Positions 18,108-27,250 of a stretch of 64,000 nt of DNA are shown here, one piece after another (the stretch's first letter is position 1; each line of letters begins with the position of its first letter). Origin of the DNA: JARBAU01 sp040414675 (GTDB taxonomy: Archaea; Thermoproteota; Nitrososphaeria; Nitrososphaerales; Nitrososphaeraceae); the NCBI GenBank assembly GCA_040414675.1, contig JBEDUN010000031.1:86237-150236 (forward strand), written 5' to 3'. The notes below the pieces were generated by a model. That model saw only the letters and a list, made by a program, of their open reading frames with translations, searched no databases and was not told the origin of the DNA. Both the position numbers and the translations under genes were made by a program.

Positions 18108-18623
18108 GTGATATTAGGATTGCACATGCTCACTCATTGGTTTTCTCGGGTTGGTAGTTCTGTTCCAAGAGGCTTTTCTAGACACTATGTGTTGAATCTA
18201 CTAAAAGAAAAACCAATGACTGGAAAGGAGATAATCGATAGAGCAATCAACGATAGCGAAGGAAAATGGAGGCCATCTCCTGGTTTAATCTACCCTATGC
18301 TCGGGAGATTACTTGAAGATGGTCTAATAGATGAGGTGGAAAATGGCAAATATAGGACAACAATACACGGGGAGGATACAGCTGTCGATTTAAAATCGCT
18401 ACATAACATAGTACAAAGGCAATTAGAAGTCGTGCTCCGAGTGGGTAATGTAGGCAAGTTTATGGCATTAGATTTGATCGATAGAGTTTCCGCAATTGGG
18501 TCTTCACTTAGTTCGAATCTAGATAGAATGTCTGAGCAAGAGAAGGACAAATATAAGGAATTTCTTATGACAGAGTTAGCTAAACTTGACAAGCAAGAAA
18601 ATATCAATCGGAATGCTCTTTAG
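18108..18623 (+). CDS. PadR family transcriptional regulator
   Basis: A protein of 171 residues. The winged helix is clear: FSRHYVLNLLKEKPMTGKEII, then SPGLIYPMLGRLLEDGLIDEVENGKYRTT, the PadR recognition-helix and wing layout at about residues 23-85. A C-terminal helical dimerisation region follows to the end. GTG at 18108 and ATG at 18126 are both possible starts. PadR proteins repress genes for stress or envelope functions. It borders the accessory patch, and no target is evident. Confidence 0.8.
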   Translation: MILGLHMLTHWFSRVGSSVPRGFSRHYVLNLLKEKPMTGKEIIDRAINDSEGKWRPSPGLIYPMLGRLLEDGLIDEVENGKYRTTIHGEDTAVDLKSLHNIVQRQLEVVLRVGNVGKFMALDLIDRVSAIGSSLSSNLDRMSEQEKDKYKEFLMTELAKLDKQENINRNAL

Positions 18624-18799
18624 AATATAAAATTAATTCACAGGGCTTGGTGGAAGTTTCATAGATTTGATAGAAATGAAAAAGCATGTCGCATCTTGTT
18701 CTTTGCGATGATTATTTTATCCTATTGCACCCTTAAATTTGAAGCATTTATTTAAGTTGAAACATAAAGTTGGTAGATTAGTGATATGTTGTTTTAGCG

Positions 18800-18905
18800 C
18801 TAGGATATTTATCCTAGAATCTAGGTATAGACTCACAGTCTGAGTCTAGATGTCATCATTACCAATCCTTTTAAGAATGTTCATAATCTAACACTCTGTT
18901 AGATT
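18800..18905 (+). promoter_or_regulatory. prs leader with three consecutive inverted repeats
   Basis: Three perfect inverted repeats occur within 106 bases. CTAGGATA-TT-TATCCTAG is at 18800-18817. TAGACTC-ACAGTCT-GAGTCTA is at 18828-18848, with an alternative inner AGACT-CAC-AGTCT. AATCTAAC-ACTCT-GTTAGATT is at 18885-18905. The last right arm overlaps the TTG start of prs (18904-18906). A TATA-like TTTATTTAAG near 18748 would put the repeats in the mRNA leader. This may be a cis-acting riboregulator or a set of operator palindromes. Confidence 0.6.
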
Positions 18906-19815
18906 GACTGTTGATGATATCTCTCTTATATCTGGTCCATCCTCTTCTGACCTTGCAAATAAAATTGCGAATCACTTAGGAGTAACGCCTATTTCTGCCG
19001 AAGTTTGCATATTTACTGACGGAGAAAGCAAGATTCGATTACCACATTTCGAAAAGAAGACATGTGTAATTGTACAATCAACCTATCCACCTACGGATCG
19101 TCATCTTTTACAGGCTATGATGATGATTAGAAAATGCTCTGAAACAGACTGTACCAACATTATTGCAGTAATCCCATATTTGGCATATGCCAGACAAGAC
19201 AGGGAGTTTTTACCAGGAGAAGTGGTTACTATGTCTGTAATAGCAAGACTGCTGGAAAGCGTAGGAGTTAAGCATCTAATCACCGTAGATGCTCATAGCA
19301 CAGCGTCACTTTCACACTTTAGGATCAGTGTACACAATGTATCCTCAATTCCTTTGTTTGCAAGATATGCTGAAGAAATGTTGAACTTGGAAAAGCCTGT
19401 CATCGTCTCACCTGATTTTGGAGGTGCATCTAGAGCTGCTTCTCTAGCATCGATACTAAAAACAGACTTCATTGCCCTCAACAAGAATCGTGATAGGTCC
19501 ACTGGCGAAGTGAAAATTGATACCGACGAATCTCGTTATCAATTCGGAAAGAAGGATGTAATAATCCTAGACGACATCATAAGTACTGGAGACAGTATAG
19601 TTAAGGCTTACGAGGCACTCCGACGATTCGGCTCATCAGGAAGAATAGTTGTGATGTGCACGCACGCTCTGCTTATCAATAATGCAACGCAAAAGATCAT
19701 GAATGCTGGTGTAGAAAACATAGTAGCCACAAACTCTATACCCAATAAGTTTTCGACTATAGATCTTAGTCCAATCATATGTTCACCTCTGCGAAATGCG
19801 ATGAGTATGGACTAA
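18904..19815 (+). CDS. prs: Ribose-phosphate pyrophosphokinase (PRPP synthetase)
   Basis: Makes PRPP from ribose 5-phosphate and ATP for nucleotide, histidine and NAD synthesis. The protein has 303 residues, typical of the shorter archaeal class. Visible motifs are ISGPSSSDLA, FTDGESKIRL, the flexible-loop region YLAYARQDREF, the metal-site DAHS block, and the PRPP loop VIILDDIISTGDS near 220-232. TTG at 18904 is the only usual start codon after an in-frame TAA at 18889. Its start is inside an inverted repeat. Ribose 5-phosphate would come from the pentose phosphate operon at 41-44 kb. Confidence 0.93.
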   Translation: MTVDDISLISGPSSSDLANKIANHLGVTPISAEVCIFTDGESKIRLPHFEKKTCVIVQSTYPPTDRHLLQAMMMIRKCSETDCTNIIAVIPYLAYARQDREFLPGEVVTMSVIARLLESVGVKHLITVDAHSTASLSHFRISVHNVSSIPLFARYAEEMLNLEKPVIVSPDFGGASRAASLASILKTDFIALNKNRDRSTGEVKIDTDESRYQFGKKDVIILDDIISTGDSIVKAYEALRRFGSSGRIVVMCTHALLINNATQKIMNAGVENIVATNSIPNKFSTIDLSPIICSPLRNAMSMD

Positions 19816-19987
19816 ATTGTTTTGTGAATTTCCTAGTCAAATGATCCTGCAATAGTCTGACACATAAGGAAAAGTCCATAAACATCAGAAACGTTTCCAG
19901 ATCGTATATGTACAGGGGCATCCGGATTATGATTTTTAAACAACTTGCAAGAGAGAGAATGTAAGAATATACCAGCAGGTTGATTTA

Positions 19988-20908
19988 ATGGTAAACATGC
20001 ATGTCATATTTCTTGGCACTTCTGCAGCAACCCCTACAATGACCAGAGGACTCTCTTCGCTTGCCATAGTACGAGGGGGTGAAGTCTTGCTATTTGACGC
20101 GGGGGAAGGAATGCAGCTCAACTTCATAAAGTCTAAAATCGGAATGAACAAGAAAATGAAGATTTTCATTACGCATATGCACGCAGATCACTGTCTTGGA
20201 TTACTGGGCCTTTTGCAGACTTTGTCTCTGCAGGGGAGGGAAAATAAGATTGACATATATGGTGAACCCAGATTGTCCGAGTTCATCACAGAGAATATTA
20301 GAATTATTAATTTTGGTTTATCCTACGAAGTCCATCTTCACATAATAGAATCTGAAGGACTAGTCGTGAAAGAAAGTGATTATGAAGTTACCTGTTGCAA
20401 TGCAACACATTCTACTTCAGCTTTTTCATATTCTCTTACTGAGATCAATAGGCCTGGAATTTTCAATATTCTTGAGGCAAAGCGACTGGGTATTCCGGAG
20501 GGAGAACTATACGGAAGGCTACAAAATGGAGAGGATATCATATATAATGGAAAAGCTATATTTTCAAGTCAGGTTGTGGGCCCTCAAAGACCGGGACGTA
20601 AAGTGGGAATTTCCGGAGATACTCGACCTTCTGAGAAGCTTCGAAAATTCTTTATGAACTGTGATGTCCTAGTGTTCGAAGCAACATATAGCCAAAAGTT
20701 GGAAAGAAAAGCTCTTCTCAATTTTCACTCAACTGCGAAGGAAGCTGCAGAAATTGCAGTAGGGTCTAGAGTTAAAAAACTTCTTCTTACTCATTTTAGC
20801 GCTAGATATATTGATACACAGGAGATCCTTCGCGAGGCCAAATCCGTATACGGAAACGTGAGCGTAGCAGAAGACTTAATGATAGTTCCAGTACCATATC
20901 GAGAATAG
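19988..20908 (+). CDS. rnz: Ribonuclease Z (tRNA 3' processing)
   Basis: A metallo-beta-lactamase fold endonuclease of 306 residues that trims tRNA 3' trailers. The zinc motif THMHADHCLG is at 62-71, preceded by the LFDAGEGMQLNF strand. C-terminal ligands are in GISGDTRPS and LLLTHFSARY. The FEATYS and HSTAKEAAEIA blocks are typical of RNase Z. It has an ATG start and follows prs after a 172-base gap. Confidence 0.93.
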   Translation: MVNMHVIFLGTSAATPTMTRGLSSLAIVRGGEVLLFDAGEGMQLNFIKSKIGMNKKMKIFITHMHADHCLGLLGLLQTLSLQGRENKIDIYGEPRLSEFITENIRIINFGLSYEVHLHIIESEGLVVKESDYEVTCCNATHSTSAFSYSLTEINRPGIFNILEAKRLGIPEGELYGRLQNGEDIIYNGKAIFSSQVVGPQRPGRKVGISGDTRPSEKLRKFFMNCDVLVFEATYSQKLERKALLNFHSTAKEAAEIAVGSRVKKLLLTHFSARYIDTQEILREAKSVYGNVSVAEDLMIVPVPYRE

Positions 20909-21020
20909 TCCTCTATACTCCAATTCAATTTAAGCATTTCAGCCTACTTGCATTTAATATATAAAAGAATGGTAAAAGCCAATTATTTTGACTTTAACAA
21001 ATGGAATGTGCTTAAATGGA

Positions 21021-21797
21021 CTATCTGCTAACTCGAACAAATGCGGGGGTAGAAGATAAGTCATTAGAATCAGCGACTATTGAGTAAGCAACTGTCTTGT
21101 AAGTTTGTAATTTCTCTGAGACTGCCAAGCCGAATGCTGCACTAGATCCCGCAGTAATATTTACCGGTTCTGCTAGACCTCTCCCTATTGCAATGACGTT
21201 CCCATTCTTATCGTATAGTGTAGCAATAATTAGAGTATTTGTAGAATTATGGTTTGCAATATCGTTTACTCTTCCGTTAATGTAGTAAAAGCCGAACAAG
21301 TCCAGTCTTGAGTTTGATGGAATAATTTTCAGTCCGACCGGCTTCAATTTGCTTCCTAATGGCCCCATATTTGCTCCTGAAGATAATTTAAAACTCTTAA
21401 TCTGATTGACTGTTTTACCATCTAAATATAGTATCTCAAATGGTGAAATCCCTCTAGGACCTATTGTGCTCAATTCTGCCGACCGGTTGAATTCATTTAA
21501 TAAGTTTCCCCTGTTACCATAAAAAGAACCTTTAATTACCACGTTTGCCAGAGGCTTATTTGATACGTTCTTTACTTCGCCATACAGATGCATAATTCCG
21601 CCTTCATCAACGAATGAAGATGTTTTTCCGATCTCGATTCCTAAGGGATCTGCTTTTGCAGAGATCCCACCCATAAGCAAAGTCGACAAACTTAGAAATA
21701 TGGCAATATTAGCATATTCTTTTGATACCGTGTTAAAAAGAAACGATCCCTTGGCTATAATTTGTTTTCCATTTTCAATTAAATCTCTATCAATCAA
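21021..21797 (-). CDS. Membrane-anchored FxLYD domain protein
   Basis: A protein of 258 residues with one hydrophobic segment at about 29-48 that is a signal anchor, ending SAKA. Two extracytoplasmic beta-sandwich units follow. The first has GGIMHLYGEVKNVSNKPLANVVIKG, the classic FxLYD signature; the second repeats it as RLDLFGFYYINGRVNDIANHN. Such proteins are abundant in thaumarchaeal envelopes and are thought to be structural or ligand-binding. It is divergent from the TFB gene. Confidence 0.75.
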   Translation of the reverse strand: MIDRDLIENGKQIIAKGSFLFNTVSKEYANIAIFLSLSTLLMGGISAKADPLGIEIGKTSSFVDEGGIMHLYGEVKNVSNKPLANVVIKGSFYGNRGNLLNEFNRSAELSTIGPRGISPFEILYLDGKTVNQIKSFKLSSGANMGPLGSKLKPVGLKIIPSNSRLDLFGFYYINGRVNDIANHNSTNTLIIATLYDKNGNVIAIGRGLAEPVNITAGSSAAFGLAVSEKLQTYKTVAYSIVADSNDLSSTPAFVRVSR

Positions 21798-21884
21798 ACA
21801 ATCGTGAATCAGTTCTGACTAGGAAGATAATATACTATTATATGGAAGCGGTTCTATTAATATGGGTAGTAGAAGTTCTTTTTA

Positions 21885-22775
21885 ATGCATACCCCATCAA
21901 TATGCTCTGGATGTAGTAAAGGTCATTTAATCGCTGACATCGATACTGGAGAGATAATTTGTGACAACTGCGGATTGGTTCATGTCACGGATTCTCAAGA
22001 TCATGCTAGACCAACGATCCCTGTTACTTATCCGACGAGAAGTAACACAAGTATATCAAATTTCGGTTTAATCTACAAAGATCTTGAATATTCGACTGTG
22101 ATTGATAGAGCAAATACTGACGCAAGAGGCCATAAACTAGATCCTAGCACATTGTCTAGAATGCAGAGACTACGTACTTGGGATTTTAGACTGCGTACTG
22201 ATTCTAATGCTGCAAGAAATATAAAGCAAGCATTAAACGAACTAGACGCCCTCAAAGACAAGCTTGGCTTACCAGATAGCGTACTCGAGAAAGCGTCCTA
22301 TATATATAGAAAAGCGCAGGTTAAGGGCTTGGTTCACGGAAGATCTGTATCAGCAATATTGTCTACAGCAGTATATATAGCGTGCAGAGAAATGGGCACG
22401 CCTAGAACGTTGAAGGAAATTTCTTTAATTGCTAACCTTGAACGAAAGGATATTGCACGAGACTACAGATTGCTCGTAACTGAACTCGATTTGCAAATTC
22501 CATTGCTAGATCCAATGAAATGTATTGTAGGAGTTGCAAACAGGATAAACATAAGCGAAAAAACCAAACGACTTGCTCTTAATTCTATGACTGAGATAAT
22601 ACGAAACGAGATCTCTGCGGGAAAGAATCCTATGGGATTGGCCGCCACAGTTTTGTACGTCTCATGTCTCAAGAATAGAGAGAACAAAACTCAGGCAGAT
22701 ATTGCTCGCGCTGCAGGAATAACTGAGGTCACAATAAGAAATAGGTATAGTGACTTGAAACGTACCATGATTTAG
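21885..22775 (+). CDS. tfb: Transcription initiation factor TFB
   Basis: The archaeal TFIIB ortholog, which bridges TBP-DNA and RNA polymerase. The N-terminal zinc ribbon uses C7, C10, C26 and C29. A B-reader/linker follows (RLRTWDFRLRTDSNA), then two cyclin folds over about 105-296 ending with the recognition region AGITEVTIRNRYSDLK. The full length of 296 residues is normal. Thaumarchaea often carry several TFB copies, so this may be one of a set. Confidence 0.95.
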   Translation: MHTPSICSGCSKGHLIADIDTGEIICDNCGLVHVTDSQDHARPTIPVTYPTRSNTSISNFGLIYKDLEYSTVIDRANTDARGHKLDPSTLSRMQRLRTWDFRLRTDSNAARNIKQALNELDALKDKLGLPDSVLEKASYIYRKAQVKGLVHGRSVSAILSTAVYIACREMGTPRTLKEISLIANLERKDIARDYRLLVTELDLQIPLLDPMKCIVGVANRINISEKTKRLALNSMTEIIRNEISAGKNPMGLAATVLYVSCLKNRENKTQADIARAAGITEVTIRNRYSDLKRTMI

Positions 22776-22893
22776 AGGTTCTTTCTGCGGAGTTTGTTAG
22801 TTAAATAAACTATTACCAAATGCTGCTTTTATGCGTCCATCAATTCTATCCATATTTGCAGTGTAGTTAATAAGCAGAAATGAGGGATTACAT

Positions 22894-24093
22894 TTGCTGA
22901 TGTCAAAAATTTATGACGTAATAATTGCAGGTGGTAGTATTTCAGGTCTTTTAGCTGCTCGGGAATTATCACGTCACAATGGAATATCAGTCGGAGTTCT
23001 TGAAGAGGATTACGAAATAGGAACTCCGGAGCATTGTGGTGGACTTGTGAGTGTGAGTGCAATAGAAAAACTACAGACTCTCCCATCTTCTACCTCTATA
23101 CAAAATAAAATTAGCAAGGCAGAAATCCTCTCTCCATCCTGTGGTTTTGATATTAACGCAGATAATCAGAAGGTCATCGTCTTAGATAGACGTGAATTTG
23201 ACAAACAAATTGCTTTTGAGGCCCAAGACACTGGAGCTGAAATTAGAGTTAGATGTACTGTAAGATCCGTATCTGAACACACTGATGACTTCACACACAA
23301 CGACCTCAATGAAGGAAATTTTTATTCAGTTTCGACTTCAGAGGGGGAGATGAGATGCAAGTACTTTGTAGATGCTAGGGGGGTGGGTTCAATAGTCAAC
23401 AAAAATAGAACAGGTGCGCTACAAACTGCTCAATATGAAGTTTATGCACCATGGATTGATAGTGATTCTATCGAGGTGAAATTCGACAATATTCGATTCC
23501 CTGGGTTCTTTGCCTGGATTATACCTACCGGCCAAGGAAAAGGCAAGGTGGGTGTGGGTGGAAGAGCGATAAACGTGGTAGATGCACTGAACTCTTATCT
23601 GAACAGCAAAGGGTCAAGATACAATATAGTTAGAAAGGTATATTCACCTATTTGGATAATGGGGCCACTTCAGTCATTTTTGTGCGGATCTAGATATTTG
23701 GTGGTGGGAGACGCAGCTGGTCAAACGAAACCGACTACAGCTGGTGGAATTTTCACCTGCGGTATGGGTGGTATACTTGCCGGCAGATCTATTGCTACAG
23801 CAATAAATTCAGGTCAGCAGGAAGCTCTAAAGGAATACGAAATGGATTGGTTTTCGATGTTTAGTTCCGAATTCAATAAAATGCTATTAGCAAGGAAGCT
23901 CTTTGAGAGACTGGATAACAAGGGGCTAGACGAAGTATTTACATCTATCTCCAAGTCAGAAATCGATTTCATCTCGAAATCAGGAGATTTTGACTTTCAT
24001 TCAACGGCATTGTCTAGAATTATCAGAGCAAAAAAAGCAGCAACGATCATAAAGTCTGTCCTAAGTAATGAGTTCAGACGTCTGTTCGATTAA
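22894..24093 (+). CDS. Geranylgeranyl reductase family flavoprotein
   Basis: A protein of 399 residues. FAD binding is by VIIAGGSISGLLAARELS near the N-terminus and a LVVGDAAGQTKPTTAGGI block at about 268-286. FFAWIIPTGQGKGKVGVGG is the family's aromatic-W-P-G substrate motif. EHCGG near 46 is the cysteine motif found in digeranylgeranylglycerophospholipid reductases. The likely role is saturation of archaeal lipid or quinone isoprenoids. The gene precedes a tight translation-related group but with a separate function. Confidence 0.85.
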   Translation: MLMSKIYDVIIAGGSISGLLAARELSRHNGISVGVLEEDYEIGTPEHCGGLVSVSAIEKLQTLPSSTSIQNKISKAEILSPSCGFDINADNQKVIVLDRREFDKQIAFEAQDTGAEIRVRCTVRSVSEHTDDFTHNDLNEGNFYSVSTSEGEMRCKYFVDARGVGSIVNKNRTGALQTAQYEVYAPWIDSDSIEVKFDNIRFPGFFAWIIPTGQGKGKVGVGGRAINVVDALNSYLNSKGSRYNIVRKVYSPIWIMGPLQSFLCGSRYLVVGDAAGQTKPTTAGGIFTCGMGGILAGRSIATAINSGQQEALKEYEMDWFSMFSSEFNKMLLARKLFERLDNKGLDEVFTSISKSEIDFISKSGDFDFHSTALSRIIRAKKAATIIKSVLSNEFRRLFD

Positions 24094-24133
24094 GCAAGAT
24101 ATAAATTCGGATATTAATCCAAAAGTTATATTC

Positions 24134-24313
24134 ATGTCAAAACCTTTACAATTGCCAGTTTGTACATCTTGTAATCGCCCAATTATGCCAAATGATGAAT
24201 GTGTGAAGTATTATTGCCCGAACTGCGGTTATGTCCTGATTTGGCGCTGTCAAAGTTGTAGAGAGTTTGCTAGGCCTTACAAGTGTGTTGGTTGCGGCCT
24301 GGAGGGACCTTAG
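24134..24313 (+). CDS. Small zinc-ribbon protein of the archaeal translation-linked type
   Basis: A protein of 59 residues with four CxxC-type knuckles: CTSC, CPNC, CQSC and CVGC, binding two zincs. This family is widespread in archaea and commonly sits beside the aEF1B gene, and is predicted to bind RNA. The ATG at 24134 was chosen because it gives the usual short form. An earlier in-frame ATG at 24068 overlaps the preceding gene. Its TAG stop abuts the next ATG directly, so the two are surely co-translated. Confidence 0.85.
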   Translation: MSKPLQLPVCTSCNRPIMPNDECVKYYCPNCGYVLIWRCQSCREFARPYKCVGCGLEGP

Positions 24314-24595
24314 ATGACTAGATTGGTAGCAAGAATCAAGATTCTCCCAGCAGAGGCGGATACAGATCTTGACAAGCTGGTTATGACGCTTAATAACAAA
24401 ATTCCGGAAGGAATGGAACTCAAGACTCACGCAAGAGAGCCCATAGCATTTGGAGTTAATGCTCTTTTAGGAGATTTTTTGATTGATGATAAAGAAGGGC
24501 AAATGGATATGCTAGAAGAATCCATCAAGAACACCGAAGGAGTTGGCGAAATTGATGTGGTAAGCGTTAGTAGGCAGTCAGTAAGAATGAAGTAG
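24314..24595 (+). CDS. ef1b: Translation elongation factor aEF-1 beta
   Basis: A small alpha-beta protein of 93 residues that exchanges GDP for GTP on aEF-1 alpha. Typical features are the LVARIKILPAEAD start, the IAFGVNALLGDFLIDD core and a VGEIDVVSVSRQS terminal strand. It starts immediately after the zinc-ribbon gene with no spacer. Confidence 0.93.
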   Translation: MTRLVARIKILPAEADTDLDKLVMTLNNKIPEGMELKTHAREPIAFGVNALLGDFLIDDKEGQMDMLEESIKNTEGVGEIDVVSVSRQSVRMK

Positions 24596-24638
24596 TCTGT
24601 ATGAATGGACTTGGGCAGGAGGCTGCACTGGTACACAT

Positions 24639-26840
24639 TTGAAAAGACCTCAAAGCAAGAAAAAAGATCAGGGATCTCTGAAGAAAATTCAATTGAGAGT
24701 AGCGGAAGCAAAACATCGTGACGTGGGAAAGCGAAGAGCTAGGATAGATTCCGAACATATGCGTCAGCTTGGAATAGAACCAGGCCATGTGATCGAATTA
24801 ATAGGCAAAAGGAATACTGCAGTTATTGGATGGCAGGCAGATGATGAGCAGGACCATGATGTTATTAGAATCGATGGACAAACGAGGAAAAATGCGGGTA
24901 TAGGTATTAATGATCTGCTTTCGATAAAGCCTATAAGGGCAAAGCCTGCGAAAATGGTAGTTCTGCTGCCGCTAGCTAGCAGTAACGTTGTAATCGATAA
25001 GGAATTTTGCGAATTTGTCAAAAACAGGTTGCGCGGTTATCCTGTTACGGCAGGCGATGAGATATCTGTGATTATTCTAGGCAATTCGATGGACTTTAAA
25101 GTGGAAAAAGTAGTTCCAAAGGCAATTGCAAAGATCGATAGTTCTACCAAGCTCAGCATTCTCTCCGAGTCAACTCTTGATAAGAGACCAAGAATAACAT
25201 ATGAAGAAATCGGTGGGCTCAAAAACCAGATAAAGCGTCTCAGAGAGATTGTCGAATTACCATTAAGACATCCAGAAGTGTTTACACGACTAGGAATTGA
25301 ACCACATAACGGAATTCTAATGTACGGTTCTCCTGGCTGTGGCAAGACGCTGATCGCAAAAGCGCTCGCCTCGGAATCAGAAGCTAATTTTTACATTATA
25401 AACGGGCCTGAAATCGTCAACAAGTATTACGGAGAGACCGAGGCCCGTTTGAGGGATATCTTTAAAGAAGCACGGGATTCTGCTCCTAGTATAATATTTA
25501 TTGATGAGATAGATGCTATCGCACCAAAACGAGAAGAAGCGTTTGGCGATGTAGAAAAGCGGGTTGTCGCTCAATTACTGGCACTCATGGACGGTATGTC
25601 AGAACGAGGAAATGTGATAGTTCTTGGGGCGACAAATAGACCGGAGAGTATTGATCCTGCGTTGAGACGACCCGGACGATTCGATCGGGAGATTGAGGTA
25701 GGAGTGCCCAATGCTGAGGGCAGACTTGAAATTCTTCAGATTCATACTCGCGGTATGCCACTAGCTGCCAATGACATTGACCTTAGAAGTTTGGCAGCTG
25801 AACTTCATGGTTATACCGGTGCCGATATTAAAGCTCTCTGCAGAGAGGCGGCTATGAAGGCACTCAGAAGATACTTGCCAGAAATTGACCTTGAGGGCGA
25901 TAAAATATCAAGAGAGATGCTTGAGACGATGGAAATAAGAAATAAGGACTTCAGAGAAGGGATGAAGGAAATTATTCCCACTGCGATGCGAGAATTCTAT
26001 GTGGAAGTCGCAAGGGTAAGATGGAATGATGTGGGTGGATTGTACGACGCCAAGAGAACTCTCTATGATAACCTGATTACGGCAATCAAAGAGCCCGAAA
26101 GGTTTACCAAAATGGGTATTAAACCTCCTAGAGGCGCTCTTCTCTTTGGTCCCCCTGGTTGTGGAAAAACTCTCATCGCTAAATCGCTCGCAACCGAAAG
26201 TAGCGCTAATATTATTGTGGTGCGAGGCCCTGAAATATTATCTAAATGGGTAGGAGAATCAGAAAAAGCGATCCGAGAGATATTTCGAAAGGCGAAAGCT
26301 TCATCGCCGTGCGTAGTGGTCTTTGATGAGTTGGACTCTTTGGCAAGGCCAAGAGGTGAGGATGATTTGTCAGGGAACGAGCGAGTCCTTTCTCAATTGC
26401 TGACAGAAATGGACGACTCGGGAAGTGCAGGAGTTATTGTTACTGGTATTACAAACAGACCTGATTTAATCGATACATCACTCTTACGTCCTGGTAGACT
26501 CGATCTTATCTTGTACATCTCTCCTCCTGACGAAAATGGTAGATATGAAATTCTTAAAATCTTGACTAGTTCTATGCCTTTAACGGAGGAAGTAAAGCTT
26601 GAGGAAATTGCTTATACAACCAAAGGGTTCAGTGGGGCCGACTTAGTGGCACTTACTAGAGAAGCAGCAGTCAATGCCATGCGTAACAAATCATCGATAA
26701 TTTCGAAAGATGACTTCAAAAGCGCTCTTCATCACGTGAAACCATCAATTACTAAAGACATTGAGGATTGGTACGAAAATATGCGAAGGTCAGTTACTTA
26801 TAGCATTCCAAGACCAACAGACAAATCATTCTATAGTTGA
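24639..26840 (+). CDS. cdc48: CDC48/VAT-type double AAA+ ATPase
   Basis: An unfoldase of 733 residues for protein quality control and proteasome delivery. The N domain (about 15-185) has the double-psi barrel segment starting LRVAEAKHRDVGKR. D1 Walker A is GSPGCGKT at 230-237 and Walker B is IIFIDEIDAIAPKRE. D2 Walker A is GPPGCGKT at 504-511 with FDELDSLARPRG. Both P-loops carry Cys where Thr is usual. SRH arginine-finger blocks (RRPGRFDREIEVG, LRPGRLDLILY) are intact. The start is TTG, 43 bases after the aEF1B gene. Confidence 0.95.
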   Translation: MKRPQSKKKDQGSLKKIQLRVAEAKHRDVGKRRARIDSEHMRQLGIEPGHVIELIGKRNTAVIGWQADDEQDHDVIRIDGQTRKNAGIGINDLLSIKPIRAKPAKMVVLLPLASSNVVIDKEFCEFVKNRLRGYPVTAGDEISVIILGNSMDFKVEKVVPKAIAKIDSSTKLSILSESTLDKRPRITYEEIGGLKNQIKRLREIVELPLRHPEVFTRLGIEPHNGILMYGSPGCGKTLIAKALASESEANFYIINGPEIVNKYYGETEARLRDIFKEARDSAPSIIFIDEIDAIAPKREEAFGDVEKRVVAQLLALMDGMSERGNVIVLGATNRPESIDPALRRPGRFDREIEVGVPNAEGRLEILQIHTRGMPLAANDIDLRSLAAELHGYTGADIKALCREAAMKALRRYLPEIDLEGDKISREMLETMEIRNKDFREGMKEIIPTAMREFYVEVARVRWNDVGGLYDAKRTLYDNLITAIKEPERFTKMGIKPPRGALLFGPPGCGKTLIAKSLATESSANIIVVRGPEILSKWVGESEKAIREIFRKAKASSPCVVVFDELDSLARPRGEDDLSGNERVLSQLLTEMDDSGSAGVIVTGITNRPDLIDTSLLRPGRLDLILYISPPDENGRYEILKILTSSMPLTEEVKLEEIAYTTKGFSGADLVALTREAAVNAMRNKSSIISKDDFKSALHHVKPSITKDIEDWYENMRRSVTYSIPRPTDKSFYS

Positions 26841-26945
26841 TAATGCTAATTTGCAATACTAGTCTAATCAACTTGCAATAATTCACTCCCAGCCGCCAAC
26901 ATGAATTCCTGCTTTCATATTATTGATATATAGCCACTGTATACT

Positions 26946-27164
26946 GTGAAATATCTGATGAAATATCCTCTGCGCAATTTGATCTATGAGAAGATAAAGG
27001 ATGTAGGCAATATCACTGACGTAGATCTTATGAATAGTTTGACGAGAGATAATATTCCACTTACCCATGCTGACTTGGATAAGACATTGTTAGATCTTGA
27101 AATATATGGGCTAATAAGAGTATCTTGGGTAGCCAAGGACAAGCGTAGAATAGAAAAAGCTTAG
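26946..27164 (+). CDS. Small winged-helix-like protein
   Basis: A protein of 72 residues that looks like one winged helix: LRNLIYEKIKDVGNITDVDLMNSL, a second helix at THADLDKTLLDLEIYGLIRV and a beta-wing ending in basic residues (KDKRRIEKA). It probably binds DNA or RNA. It is isolated between CDC48 and the convergent heme gene. Paralogs of this size are common in archaea, but no specific family is assigned. Confidence 0.6.
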   Translation: MKYLMKYPLRNLIYEKIKDVGNITDVDLMNSLTRDNIPLTHADLDKTLLDLEIYGLIRVSWVAKDKRRIEKA

Positions 27165-27250
27165 TATATTTAAGCCCAATGTGTGGGTAGACGGAAGTGG
27201 GTTTGTCGTATAACTTTTCATATTGGACCTATGGATCGGCTTTATCTGTA

